From positions 1 through 64,000 of the forward strand of contig JADJKO010000002.1 of the NCBI GenBank assembly GCA_016705955.1: DNA of 64,000 nt, read 5' to 3'. The translations under genes were made by a program, and so were the position numbers. Shown piece by piece: positions 24,838 to 33,331 of the stretch. The notes below the pieces were generated by a model, which was given only the letters and a program-made list of their open reading frames with translations, was not told where the DNA came from and did not search any database. This DNA is from Flavobacteriales bacterium (GTDB lineage: Bacteria; Bacteroidota; Bacteroidia; Flavobacteriales_F; PHOS-HE28). Numbering within the stretch: position 1 is the stretch's first letter; each line of letters begins with the position of its first letter.

Positions 24838-26142
24838 TCAGATCACTTCGATCCGCGCGCCGATGGCATTGAGGCGGCCTTCGATATTCTGATAGCCCCG
24901 GCGGATCTGTTCGATGTTGTCGATGGTGCTGGTTCCCTCCGCGCTCAACGCGGCGATGAGCAAGGAAACACCCGCGCGGATATCCGGGCTGGTCATGCGG
25001 ATGGCGCGCAGGGGCATTTGGAAATCGTGCCCGATCACCAACGCGCGGTGCGGATCACAAAGCGTGATCTGCGCACCCATCTCGATCAACTTATCCGTGA
25101 AGAACAAGCGGCTCTCGAACATCTTCTGGTGGATCAGCACGCTACCCTTCGCTTGCGTGGCGGTGACAAGCACAATGCTCAACAAGTCGGGTGTGAAGCC
25201 CGGCCACGGGGCGTCCGATACGATCATGTTGCTGCCGTCGATGAACTTGGTGATGGCGTAGCGGTCCTGCGCGGGAACGTGGATGTCATCACCCTTGCGT
25301 TCCACCACGATGCCGAGCCTGCGGAAGACCTCCGGGATCACACCGAGGTGGTCGTAGCCCGTGTCCTTGATCGTGATCTCACTTCGTGTCATGGCGGCAA
25401 GACCGATGAAGGATCCGATCTCGATCATGTCCGGTAGCATGCGGTGCTCGGTACCCCCGAGTTCGGCCACGCCATCGATGTACAAGAGGTTGCTGCCGAT
25501 GCCGGAGATCTTGGCGCCCATCCGCACAAGCATGTGGCAGAGCTGCTGGATGTAGGGTTCGCAGGCCGCGTTGAAGATGGTCGTTCGCCCTTCGGCGAGA
25601 ACGGCTGCCATGATGATGTTCGCCGTGCCGGTCACGCTGGCCTCATCAAGCAGCATGTATGCGCCCTTCAAGCGTTTCGCCTCGGCCAAGTAGAAGCCTT
25701 CCTTCGCATCGTACTTGATCGCGGCGCCGAGCTTCTCGAAGCCGGTGAAGTGGGTGTCCATCCGGCGTCGACCGATCTTGTCGCCGCCGGGTGCGGGGAT
25801 GTATCCCTTTCCGAAACGGGTGAGCGCCGGGCCAGCCACCATCACGCTTCCGCGCAAGCTTCCACCCATTCGCTTGTACTCCGGGTCGAGGAAGAACTCC
25901 AGGTTCACGGTCTTCGCGGTGAAGCGATAGCTGTCGGCTCCGAGCTTTTCCACCAACACGCCCATCGCGCCCAATAGGTCGATGAGCTTGTTCACATCCA
26001 CGATATCCGGGATGTTGTGGATCGTGACCGGCTCGCTGGTGAGCAGCACGGCGCAGAGGATCTGTAATGCTTCGTTCTTGGCGCCTTGTGGGACCAATTC
26101 ACCTTTCAATCGGCGACCACCTTCAATGCGGAAACTTCCCAT
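24838..26142 (-). CDS. murA: UDP-N-acetylglucosamine 1-carboxyvinyltransferase (MurA), Asp-type
   Basis: 434 residues from the ATG at 26142 (MGSFRIEGG). This is the first committed enzyme of peptidoglycan synthesis, transferring enolpyruvate from PEP to UDP-GlcNAc. Motifs include GAKNEALQILCAVLLT near the N-terminus and RGSVMVAGPALTRFGKGYIPAPGGDKIGRRRMDTH. The catalytic cysteine that fosfomycin alkylates in most MurA enzymes is Asp here (D121, in PGGDKIG). The rest is full length. The gene follows the DUF4290 gene by 188 bp in the same direction. Confidence 0.93.
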   Translation of the reverse strand: MGSFRIEGGRRLKGELVPQGAKNEALQILCAVLLTSEPVTIHNIPDIVDVNKLIDLLGAMGVLVEKLGADSYRFTAKTVNLEFFLDPEYKRMGGSLRGSVMVAGPALTRFGKGYIPAPGGDKIGRRRMDTHFTGFEKLGAAIKYDAKEGFYLAEAKRLKGAYMLLDEASVTGTANIIMAAVLAEGRTTIFNAACEPYIQQLCHMLVRMGAKISGIGSNLLYIDGVAELGGTEHRMLPDMIEIGSFIGLAAMTRSEITIKDTGYDHLGVIPEVFRRLGIVVERKGDDIHVPAQDRYAITKFIDGSNMIVSDAPWPGFTPDLLSIVLVTATQAKGSVLIHQKMFESRLFFTDKLIEMGAQITLCDPHRALVIGHDFQMPLRAIRMTSPDIRAGVSLLIAALSAEGTSTIDNIEQIRRGYQNIEGRLNAIGARIEVI

Positions 26143-26227
26143 GATGCGAAACAACAACGCAGGTGAGGTGCTGAGCGAGTTCAGTCAGCTTCGCTTTCAA
26201 CAGGTGGTTGTCACCATGAATAGGCTC

Positions 26228-26325
26228 AGGGGCAGGAGCAGGCCCAAGTATTCACCTTACAGGACCGAGATCACGTCAAGCGCAGCAACCGGAAACACTT
26301 GCTCCTGCTCCTGCCTATTGCCCCT
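26228..26325. repeat. Inverted repeat between the DUF4290 gene and murA
   Basis: Arms AGGGGCAGGAGCAGG (26228-26242) and CCTGCTCCTGCCTATTGCCCCT-like (26304-26325) enclose ~60 nt. It could form a large hairpin in the intergenic mRNA; it is too long and A/T-poor to be a normal terminator. Confidence 0.55.
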
Positions 26326-26330
26326 TGATC

Positions 26331-26999
26331 TCAATACCGGTTCTTCTTCCTCCGGTGGCGCTTGCGGTTGTTGTTGTTATTCCCGCTGCGTGGCTTGCGG
26401 TTGTCCACTTCATTCCGCGGTCCGGCCTGGTGCGCGCGAAGCAGATCGGCGGTGTGGGCGAGTTGCGCATCCGCGGCGAGTTTCACCTTGCCCTTGCTCA
26501 GTTCAGCGAGGTCCTTCAGGATCACCGTATCTGGCACCGTGTCCCGGTTCCACACCAGGAATTGGCGCTTCATCAGGTTCGCGATGACCAGACTGTAAGC
26601 ATCCTTCTTCTCACCCGCCTCCAACTCCGCGCACTGCTTGATCATGCGCTCCACCGTCCTTCCGTAGTGCCCGAATTTGACCGGCGCTTGCGGATAAGGA
26701 ACGCGCTCCGGCTTGCTGTCGAGTTCTTCCGGAGTTGGCATGGGGTAGGGGGCATCCACGTCGAGCTTGAATTCGCTCATGATCCAGAGGTGATCCCACA
26801 AAGTGCGCTCGAAGTTGTCACTTATCCGCAACTGCGGATTCAACCGACCGATCACCTGGATGATGGCCTTGGCGGTGCGTGTGCGTGCCTCGCGCTCGGG
26901 CATGTCCATGCAATGCTGCACCATGCGTTGCACGTTGCGGCCGTACTCGGGAATGATCAAGCGCGGACGCTGGGTATTGTAGTCGAAAGGAACTTCCAT
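26331..26999 (-). CDS. DUF4290 family protein
   Basis: 222 residues from the ATG at 26999 (MEVPFDYNTQRPRLIIPEYGRNVQRMVQHC). The frame stays open upstream, but the conserved start and a TACTTTCG promoter box at 27061 fix the beginning. The family is restricted to Bacteroidota, is cytoplasmic, and has unknown function. The C-terminus is a basic, Asn/Arg/Lys-rich tail (RKPRSGNNNNNRKRHRRKKNRY) that could bind RNA. It is upstream of murA, as seen in other genomes by my recollection. Confidence 0.85.
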   Translation of the reverse strand: MEVPFDYNTQRPRLIIPEYGRNVQRMVQHCMDMPEREARTRTAKAIIQVIGRLNPQLRISDNFERTLWDHLWIMSEFKLDVDAPYPMPTPEELDSKPERVPYPQAPVKFGHYGRTVERMIKQCAELEAGEKKDAYSLVIANLMKRQFLVWNRDTVPDTVILKDLAELSKGKVKLAADAQLAHTADLLRAHQAGPRNEVDNRKPRSGNNNNNRKRHRRKKNRY

Positions 27000-27060
27000 G
27001 AACAGGACTATGGTTGCGCCGGACCACGCAGGTCTGCCGGGGTCGGACGGCGATGCGGGA

Positions 27061-27068
27061 CGAAAGTA
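27061..27068 (-). promoter_or_regulatory. -7 box TACTTTCG for the DUF4290 gene
   Basis: TAnnTTCG on the minus strand, 61 nt before the ATG; pairs back to back with the plus-strand box at 27093. Confidence 0.5.
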
Positions 27069-27092
27069 GGCAAGGAGCCGGAAGTGCCCACC

Positions 27093-27100
27093 TACTTTCG
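27093..27100 (+). promoter_or_regulatory. -7 box TACTTTCG for the rhamnosyltransferase-like gene
   Basis: Same octamer as on the other strand, 16 nt before the ATG at 27117. Confidence 0.5.
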
Positions 27101-27116
27101 CCGCGATCAATAGCGC

Positions 27117-27953
27117 ATGTCCACGCCCTTCGTCATCAACACGCGCTTCAACATGTACCGGCCGGTGGCGTTGGAGCGGCACGATAGGTTCGGAAGACCG
27201 ACCGATACTCTGGAGTGGTTGGAGCGCCGCTTCCAGCTCTTCGAGGCCTACTGCTTGCCCTCTATGAAGGCGCAGACCGATCAGGACTTTTCCTGGATCG
27301 TCTTCTTCAGTGATCGCACTCCTGACAAATGGAAAGCACGCATCGAAGCGATCCAACGCGACTTCCCGCCTTTCATCCCTGTGTACACAAAGGATGGCGA
27401 AGAGCAACCCACGCGTTTGCGCACTGAACTGAAGCGCATGCTTCATCCCACAGACACGCACGTGATCACCTCGCGGATCGACAACGACGATGCGTACCAC
27501 CGCACCATGGTGGAGAGGATCCGAAAGGAACTGGCGGGCCAGGACGATGCCTACATCGTGTTCCTCAACGGGCTTCAGGTCGATATCGACCGAAGGGTGG
27601 TGGCGCACCAACGCAAGGCAAGCAATTCATTCCTCGCGCGTATCGGAAAGTTGGGGACCGGTGATCCGCCCACGGTGATGGATGTGTTGCATCAGGATGT
27701 GGAACTGACCGGACGATCACGCAATATCGACACCGACCCCATGTGGCTGCAAGTGATCCACAGCGACAATGTGACGAACGATCTCAGTTCGGGACGCGTG
27801 TTGTTCACTGCGGACCTTCAGAAGGACTTCGGGATCGTTCCGGAAGTGCGGATCAACGTGTTGCGCTCTGCGTGGGTGGCCGTTCGGTACCGGCTATTCG
27901 TTGGTCCAGCGAATCGAGTGAAAGGGATCCTCGCGCGGTTGTTCGGCAAGTGA
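27117..27953 (+). CDS. Putative rhamnosyltransferase-like glycosyltransferase
   Basis: 278 residues. It has the pattern of the putative rhamnosyltransferase family (PF11316-like): VINTRFNMYRP at the start, WLERRFQLFEAYCLPSMKAQTDQDFSWIVFFSD, and an acidic metal-site segment VITSRIDNDDAYHRTMVERI, typical of a GT-A fold. It probably transfers a sugar during surface polysaccharide or glycan synthesis, but there are no polysaccharide genes nearby to name a substrate. It is divergent from the DUF4290 gene. Confidence 0.78.
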   Translation: MSTPFVINTRFNMYRPVALERHDRFGRPTDTLEWLERRFQLFEAYCLPSMKAQTDQDFSWIVFFSDRTPDKWKARIEAIQRDFPPFIPVYTKDGEEQPTRLRTELKRMLHPTDTHVITSRIDNDDAYHRTMVERIRKELAGQDDAYIVFLNGLQVDIDRRVVAHQRKASNSFLARIGKLGTGDPPTVMDVLHQDVELTGRSRNIDTDPMWLQVIHSDNVTNDLSSGRVLFTADLQKDFGIVPEVRINVLRSAWVAVRYRLFVGPANRVKGILARLFGK

Positions 27954-27960
27954 CCGCGAC

Positions 27961-28554
27961 CTAGCTCGCACCGCGGTACATGCGCACCCATTCGGGATCC
28001 TGCATGTCGCGCAACAAGCGGAAAGCATCCTTGCCGAAGTAGGGTCCGTGCCAATGCGTGTGGATCGGTGAGCGATACGCTTGTAGCAGGATCTGTTGGC
28101 GTGGCGATGGCGTGAATTCCTCTGCGGACCATCCCAGTCCTTGCCCCGGTATCAGCGCATCGCGGTAGCGCAGTTTCCACAAGTCGTTGATCGAGCGGCA
28201 TTCGAGTCCGACATGCACCGCGCCATTCTCGCCCCAAGGACCGCAGCCCTTGATCCCGTACTCCTCGAAGAGATCGATGCTCTCGATGTTGGCCGGGCTT
28301 TCCTCGATGCCGGACACTTGCAGGATGTACGGTCCGGGTCGCATCGGGCGGCTGTCCACCACTTCGCCTTGGTACACGGTATAGATGAAGAGGGTGTAGA
28401 GTTCGCCTTGCGTGTTCGGATTCAATGAGAAACCGAATTCGCGCTTCGCGACGACCGGGCTTTCATCAGCGAACATGAATGCGCAGCACAACGCCGCGAT
28501 CACGGCAGCGAATACGCCTCTTGCAAGGATGATATGAAGGCCCTGTTCAGACAA
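27961..28554 (-). CDS. Hypothetical exported protein
   Basis: 197 residues. An N-terminal hydrophobic segment (ILARGVFAAVIAALCCAFMFA) suggests export or an anchor. The rest has no motif I recognise; it is rich in Trp, Tyr and Pro (e.g. GKDAFRLLRDMQDPEWVRMYRGAS at the end). The gene is convergent with the glycosyltransferase gene, 7 nt apart. Confidence 0.6.
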   Translation of the reverse strand: MSEQGLHIILARGVFAAVIAALCCAFMFADESPVVAKREFGFSLNPNTQGELYTLFIYTVYQGEVVDSRPMRPGPYILQVSGIEESPANIESIDLFEEYGIKGCGPWGENGAVHVGLECRSINDLWKLRYRDALIPGQGLGWSAEEFTPSPRQQILLQAYRSPIHTHWHGPYFGKDAFRLLRDMQDPEWVRMYRGAS

Positions 28555-28598
28555 GTCGACGACTTGAACGGGACAGCGAGTGAAGGGGTTCCGGCGTC

Positions 28599-28606
28599 TA
28601 CTTTTG
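28599..28606 (+). promoter_or_regulatory. -7 box TACTTTTG for the small lipoprotein gene
   Basis: Exact TAnnTTTG, 22 nt before the ATG at 28629. Confidence 0.5.
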
Positions 28607-28628
28607 GATCACCGATAACATAGCCGAC

Positions 28629-28967
28629 ATGACAACCGCGAAGGCCACGATCAGCTTGGTACTCGTCTCTGCCCTCATGCTCGGATCCGGTTGCCACAAG
28701 GACGGATCCGAGGCACTGCCTTCGTGCCTCCGCGCCAAACTCGAGCAGGGAGGTTCGGATTGTGTGGTGAAGGTGGAAGAGTACCTCTTCCAAGGACGCA
28801 AGGTCTATCGCCAAGTGGTGGATGGTTGTGCGGACTTCCCCACGACCGTTGTCAACGCCAAGTGCGAAATGGTGTGCTCGTGTTGCGGGATCACCGGTAT
28901 TCCGGAAGGACCGGTGGAGGAGTTCGCGCAGCAAGCGACCTTCGTGCAGGTGGTGTGGGAGCGTTAG
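28629..28967 (+). CDS. Small lipoprotein, cysteine-rich
   Basis: 112 residues. The lipoprotein signal MTTAKATISLVLVSALMLGSGC places the lipidated Cys at ~22. The mature part has six further cysteines (LPSCLRAKL, SDCVVKV, DGCADF, AKCEMVCSCCG), suggesting disulphides. It resembles short Bacteroidota lipoproteins with an EYLFQGRKVYRQVVDGCAD motif. Function unknown. The strong promoter box upstream supports it as a real gene. Confidence 0.72.
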   Translation: MTTAKATISLVLVSALMLGSGCHKDGSEALPSCLRAKLEQGGSDCVVKVEEYLFQGRKVYRQVVDGCADFPTTVVNAKCEMVCSCCGITGIPEGPVEEFAQQATFVQVVWER

Positions 28968-28972
28968 TCGTC

Positions 28973-31375
28973 TTACCCCTCCACCACCGTCAACCGCGCG
29001 AAGCGCAACAACAACTGCTTCTGCCCGGCACTCGGGAAGAAGACAGTGGCCTTCAGATCCGGTGCGTTGCCTTCCACCTTCAGCACCTTGCCTTTGCCGA
29101 AGCGCTCGTGCTCCACGGTCTGGCCTTCCTGAAGATCTGGTACCAAGCCGCCGAGCGTGCTGGTGGCTTCGAGCGGCGCACCGCTCGTGGAAACACGCTT
29201 GAGGTTCTTTCGTTGCGGTTCGGGTGCGCGGCTTTCCTTGATCGGTGTTGAAGCGGTGCGCGGTGCTGCTTTCCCGATCCCCGGCGCGCGCTTCTCTCGT
29301 CCATAGACCGGCTTGGAAGAACCTCGGTCCTCTGTGGGTGTGTCAAAGGGTGCAGATCCACGCGCCCAAGGTGGTCTGCGCTCTAAGCCGCCAAAGAGTG
29401 AAGCGCGTTCGTTCTGGCGCGGCATCTCCAAGTATTGCGCATCGATCTCCTCGATGAACCGGCTGGGTTCGCTAGCCGTGAGGTTGCCCCACTTGTAGCG
29501 GCTCACGGCGTAGCTCAAGGTGCAACGCTTCTCGGCGCGTGTGATGGCCACATAGAACAAGCGACGTTCCTCCTCCAGATCAGCACGGCTCTGCACGGCC
29601 ATCAGATTCGGGAAGAGGTCTTCTTCCAAGCCGACCACATGCACGTACGGGAACTCCAATCCCTTCGCACTGTGGATCGTCATCAGGCTCACGCGGTCGT
29701 TGTCGTTGGGGTCCACGTTGTCGGCGTCGGTGAGCAGCGCGACGTCGATCAGGAAATCACTCAACGTTTTCGGCAGGTCGGTGCCTTCGGCGTTCGCATC
29801 GCTGAACTCCTTCATCCCCGCGAGCAGTTCCTGGATGTTCTCGTAACGGCTCACGCCTTCCGGCGTCTTGTCGGAAAAGAGGTCCTTCAGGATCCCGCTG
29901 CGCCGCGCGATGTCCTCGCCGAGCACCGCTGCGCTGTGTGTCGCGAGCATCGTCTGGAAACCTTGGATCATCAACACGAAATCCGCGATCGCCTTGCGTG
30001 TGCCGCTGTGGAAGTCCAGTTCAGCGAGGTGCTGTTGGATGAGGTCCCAGATGGAAAGCTTGTTCGCCGCCGCAGCGACCAACAACTTGTCGATGGTGGT
30101 CTGCCCGATGCCGCGCGTGGGGTAGTTGATCACACGCTTCAGTGCTTCCTCATCGCGCGGATTGCACACCAACCGGAAGTAGCTGATCAGGTCCTTGATC
30201 TCCTTGCGCTGGTAGAAGCTGGTGCCGCCGTAGATGCGGTACGGGATGTTCAGTTTGCGCAGCGCTTCCTCCATACTGCGGCTCTGCGCGTTGGTGCGGT
30301 ACAGGATCGCGAAGCCCTTGTTCGGCACCTGGTTCTGCATCTTCGTTTCGAAGATGGTATGCGCCACGAACGCGCCTTCCTCGTTGTCGCTCAACGAGCG
30401 ATGCACCTTGATCTTCTCGCCTTCGCCGTTGTCGGTCCAGATCGTTTTCTTGATCTGTTCCTTGTTCTTCTCGATCAGCGAATTCGCTGCACCGACGATG
30501 GTCTTCGTGCTGCGGTAGTTCTGTTCCAGCTTGAAGAGTTGATGGTCCTCGTAATCACTGCGGAAGTTGAGGATGTTCTGGATGTTCGCGCCGCGGAAGG
30601 CGTAGATGCTCTGGCTGTCGTCGCCCACCACGGTGAGGTTCTCGTGCCGCGCGGCGAGCGTCTTCACGATGCTGTACTGCACCGCGTTGGTGTCCTGGTA
30701 CTCGTCCACCAGCAGGTATTGGAAGCGGCCCTGGTACTTCACCATCGCATCGGGGTGATCGCGGAAGAGCAGTGCGGTGTTGTACAAGAGATCATCGAAA
30801 TCCATGGCACCGGCGCGGAAACATTTCTCCGCGTACATCCGATAGATGTCGCCCATGCGCTCACGACCGACCGCCGCATCACCCGCCACCAGTTCGGTGT
30901 TGGCCAAATACTCCAGCGGACCGATCAAGTTGTTCTTCGCGATGCTGATGCGCCCGTGAACCTGGCTCGGCTTGTACAGCTTGTCATCGAGTTGCCACTC
31001 CTTCACGATGCCCTTGATCACGCTGCGGCTGTCGTCGGTGTCGTAGATGGTGAAGTCCTTGGGGTAGCCGAGCTTGTCCGCTTCCACGCGCAGGATCCGG
31101 GAGAACACGCTGTGGAAGGTGCCCATCCAGATGTTCAAGGCTTCGCTCCGCCCCACGATGGTGGCGATGCGCTCCTTCATCTCCTTCGCCGCTTTGTTGG
31201 TGAAGGTGAGGGCGAGGATGCGGAAGGGATCCACGCCCTTGGCGATGAGGTGCGCGATGCGGACGGTGAGCACGCGTGTCTTTCCCGAACCCGCACCGGC
31301 GATCACCATCATGGGACCTTCCGTGGCCACCACAGCGGTGCGCTGCGCGGGGTTGAGGCCGTCGAGGTAATTCAT
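28973..31375 (-). CDS. uvrD: UvrD/PcrA-family ATP-dependent DNA helicase
   Basis: 800 residues from the ATG at 31375 (MNYLDGLNPAQRTAVV). Superfamily 1A motifs are complete: Walker A GAGSGKTRVLT, LALTFTNKAAKEMKER, DEYQDTN (Walker B), VVGDDSQSIYAFRGA, EQNYRSTKTI, MTIHSAKGLEFPYVHVVGLEEDLFPN and EEERRLFYVAITRAEKR. The C-terminus ends in a Tudor-like segment (GQTVEHERFGKGKVLKVEG) seen in PcrA/UvrD. It acts in nucleotide excision repair and in removing proteins or replication roadblocks. A TACCTTCG box ends 7 nt before the ATG. Confidence 0.93.
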   Translation of the reverse strand: MNYLDGLNPAQRTAVVATEGPMMVIAGAGSGKTRVLTVRIAHLIAKGVDPFRILALTFTNKAAKEMKERIATIVGRSEALNIWMGTFHSVFSRILRVEADKLGYPKDFTIYDTDDSRSVIKGIVKEWQLDDKLYKPSQVHGRISIAKNNLIGPLEYLANTELVAGDAAVGRERMGDIYRMYAEKCFRAGAMDFDDLLYNTALLFRDHPDAMVKYQGRFQYLLVDEYQDTNAVQYSIVKTLAARHENLTVVGDDSQSIYAFRGANIQNILNFRSDYEDHQLFKLEQNYRSTKTIVGAANSLIEKNKEQIKKTIWTDNGEGEKIKVHRSLSDNEEGAFVAHTIFETKMQNQVPNKGFAILYRTNAQSRSMEEALRKLNIPYRIYGGTSFYQRKEIKDLISYFRLVCNPRDEEALKRVINYPTRGIGQTTIDKLLVAAAANKLSIWDLIQQHLAELDFHSGTRKAIADFVLMIQGFQTMLATHSAAVLGEDIARRSGILKDLFSDKTPEGVSRYENIQELLAGMKEFSDANAEGTDLPKTLSDFLIDVALLTDADNVDPNDNDRVSLMTIHSAKGLEFPYVHVVGLEEDLFPNLMAVQSRADLEEERRLFYVAITRAEKRCTLSYAVSRYKWGNLTASEPSRFIEEIDAQYLEMPRQNERASLFGGLERRPPWARGSAPFDTPTEDRGSSKPVYGREKRAPGIGKAAPRTASTPIKESRAPEPQRKNLKRVSTSGAPLEATSTLGGLVPDLQEGQTVEHERFGKGKVLKVEGNAPDLKATVFFPSAGQKQLLLRFARLTVVEG

Positions 31376-31382
31376 CACGGGC

Positions 31383-31390
31383 CGAAGGTA
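31383..31390 (-). promoter_or_regulatory. -7 box TACCTTCG of uvrD
   Basis: TAnnTTCG on the minus strand 7 nt from the ATG at 31375; predicts a leaderless or near-leaderless mRNA. Confidence 0.45.
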
Positions 31391-31454
31391 GGAGCGTGTG
31401 GTGGTGAGGTGCGAAACACGAACGTGTTGCGCGTATGAACGGAGCTTCGCGACC

Positions 31455-31835
31455 GAGGCGCTTTGCGGGAATGGTCGGACGCTTCGTCTGTTTGCTGAAC
31501 CCCTCCGCGAGATCGTTCATCCCCTCTGTTAAAATGCTGAGGCGCGCTGCTTGTTTGTTCAACCCCTCTGGGAGATCGTTCAGCCCCTCTGTTAAAAAGC
31601 TGAGGCGCGCTGCTTGTTTGTTCAACCCCTCCGCGAGAACGTTCAGCCCCTCTGTTAAAATGCTGAACCCCTCTGCGTGTTTGTTGAACTACTCCGGGAG
31701 AATGTTCAGCCCCTCTGCGAATATGCTGAGACTCTTTGGTTGAATGTTCAACCGCGCTGGGAGAATGTTGAGGCGCTCTGCTTGTTTGACGAACCGCTCT
31801 GGGAGATCGTTCAGCTCGTCCGCCCATTTGTTCAC
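31455..31835 (-). repeat. 21-bp tandem array encoding a decayed leucine-rich heptad repeat
   Basis: 21-bp units alternate in a 63-bp higher-order pattern. One minus-strand frame reads as regular heptads: from a GTG at 31835, NKWADELNDLPERFVKQ, AERLNILPARLNIQPKSL, SIFAEGLNILPE then a stop at 31689-31691, continuing FNKHAEGFSILTEGLNVLAEG, LNKQAARLSFLTEGLNDLPEG, LNKQAARLSILTEGMNDLAEG. The consensus (L/F)-N-x-L-x-E-G looks amphipathic. Other frames on both strands are open too because the period is a multiple of three. I treat it as a degenerate coding repeat or a noncoding array, filling the 486 nt between the next gene and uvrD. Confidence 0.65.
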
Positions 31836-31861
31836 GCACGCGGCGCGTTGGCCTCGTGTTG

Positions 31862-32605
31862 CTAGCGGGAACGCGTGAAGGGGATGCCGCTGACCTGAAG
31901 GAACTCCGGGCTGCTGGCGCCGAAGAGGCTCTTGACGTAATTCTTGACGGCGAGTGCGACATCGACGAGGCCGGTGGTGGGATCGTAGAGTTCCTTGTCG
32001 CGAGCGATGCGTGCGTTGCTGAGGTCGGTGTAGGCGTTGACGACGGCGAGGTTGGCGGCGACCATGGTGGTGTGGAGGGCGGTGAGGCCAGTGACCTTCA
32101 GGTCTATTTCGTTCGGTGTGTACCCGGCCTGTGCTGCGAGGAGTTGGATGAGCTTGTCGAAGTTCTCGATGCGGCTATCGAAGCTCATCTGCGAGGCGGA
32201 GTTGCTGGAGAAGCTTTCGTCCTCGGGCGTTGCGGGGTCGTCCGGCACATCGGGGGCCTTGGGCTTGGCGCGGCTGCCGGTGAGCTTGCGGGCGATGGTG
32301 CGGACATCGGCGATGACCTCAGGAGGAACGGCGGACGCCTGCACGGCGTTGACGATGCGCGTGACGAAGGCGGAGAAGGGATCGAAGATGGCTTCGCGGC
32401 TGTTGACGGCTGTGGTCCACGCCGCGAGTGCGGTGTTGACGTCGGCGAGCCGGGTGACGGCTGCGCCGTGCTTGGTATTGAGGCCCGCGAGGGTGATGGC
32501 GGGATTGGCCGGGTTGTAGGTGGGGCCGTAGCCGGTGGTGAAGGAGATGAGGTCCTGGAAGTTGGCGACGTTCTTGGCGTTGCCGGATTCATGGAAGGTT
32601 GCCAT
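31862..32605 (-). CDS. Bacteroidota hypothetical protein (HESGNAKNVANF family)
   Basis: 247 residues, starting MATFHESGNAKNVANFQDLISFTTGYGPTYNPANP. I recall this N-terminal pattern and the C-terminal VDVALAVKNYVKSLFGASSPEFLQVSGIPFTRSR from uncharacterised proteins common in Bacteroidota. It is soluble, mostly helical, and has no signal peptide or catalytic motif. No function is known. The upstream 250 nt is very C-rich on the coding strand. The heptad array lies directly downstream. Confidence 0.75.
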   Translation of the reverse strand: MATFHESGNAKNVANFQDLISFTTGYGPTYNPANPAITLAGLNTKHGAAVTRLADVNTALAAWTTAVNSREAIFDPFSAFVTRIVNAVQASAVPPEVIADVRTIARKLTGSRAKPKAPDVPDDPATPEDESFSSNSASQMSFDSRIENFDKLIQLLAAQAGYTPNEIDLKVTGLTALHTTMVAANLAVVNAYTDLSNARIARDKELYDPTTGLVDVALAVKNYVKSLFGASSPEFLQVSGIPFTRSR

Positions 32606-32945
32606 GGCTGTTGGGTTTGTGGTACAACCGCGGTGGTGTGGGGCTTAGTATGTGCAGGGACGGGGAACTGAGGAACGGTTGGGGGTGGGGAAGGAACGGT
32701 GGGGGCAAGCGGTTGCCTTTCGGCCGTTGGCTCTTGGCTGGTTTGGTGGACGGGGTGGACGTGGTGGTTGTTCGCGGTGGAGGGTGGTTGGTGTGGAGCA
32801 AAAGGTCCAGAAGCTGTGGGCGCTACGAGGAGGGGGGATCATAGGCTGCTGAACTCGTCAATGGAGAGCGATCAGCGAGGAGCTTGCGCGGGATCGAAAA
32901 GGAATTCGGATACCTTGGGGCATGATCCGTTCGGCAAGGCGCCTT
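32606..32945. other. Intergenic, strand-skewed low-complexity DNA
   Basis: From 32606 to about 32850 the plus strand is strongly G-rich with few C (GGGGTGGGGAAGG type). Open frames here have unnatural composition and I see no gene. AGGTCCAGAAGCTGTGGGCG at 32804-32823 recurs with one change at 33122-33141. Confidence 0.6.
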
Positions 32946-33250
32946 GGTTGCATCGGTGATGATCGGGATGCGCGATCGCGGCTCCGGACCGCAGGGTCTC
33001 CGAGGACGGAAGACCCATGCGGAGGTTTTCTTCAGGTAGTGCGATCACGGAAGACCCTGCTTGGGTGTAAATGCGGAGGTTTTCTTCGGGAGGTGCGATC
33101 ACGGAAGGCCCTGCGCTGGTGTAAGGTTCAGAAGCTGTGGGCGCAATGAGGAGGGATGACCGGAGGCGGAGGTTTTCGTCAAGGGGAGGGGTCGTGGAAG
33201 ACCATGCGCTGGTGTAATCATGGAAGAAGACCATGCACGGCTCTGATCAT
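32946..33250 (+). repeat. Dispersed repeat, diverged copies E-G
   Basis: Contains ATGCGGAGGTTTTCTTC twice (at about 33017 and 33070) and GGCGGAGGTTTTCGTC at about 33165, each followed by GTGCGATCACGGAAG-like or GGTCGTGGAAG sequence. It opens with GCGATCGCGGCTCCGGACCG, CAGGGTCT, and GGAAGACCC. The order of blocks matches the copies at 1.7-4.4 kb. No gene is seen. Confidence 0.65.
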
Positions 33251-33305
33251 TTCCAGGACTTGCTTGGTGCAACCATAGACACTAAGTTTGTTCTCTAGAA
33301 ATGAC

Positions 33306-33331
33306 CAAGCCCGGCGTGAACACCGGGCTTG
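33306..33331. terminator. Hairpin of possible terminator function
   Basis: CAAGCCCGG-CGTGAACA-CCGGGCTTG; no clear U-tract. A second hairpin AGGACCGCC-TTAT-GGCGGTCCT lies at 33445-33466, just beyond the 3' end of the minus-strand gene at 33479. Confidence 0.4.

Noticed and set aside
31375..31962. 195-residue minus-strand frame ending at uvrD
   Set aside because: It passes through the 21-bp array in a frame without hydrophobic periodicity and overlaps the upstream gene; the LNxLxEG frame is the more plausible coding one.
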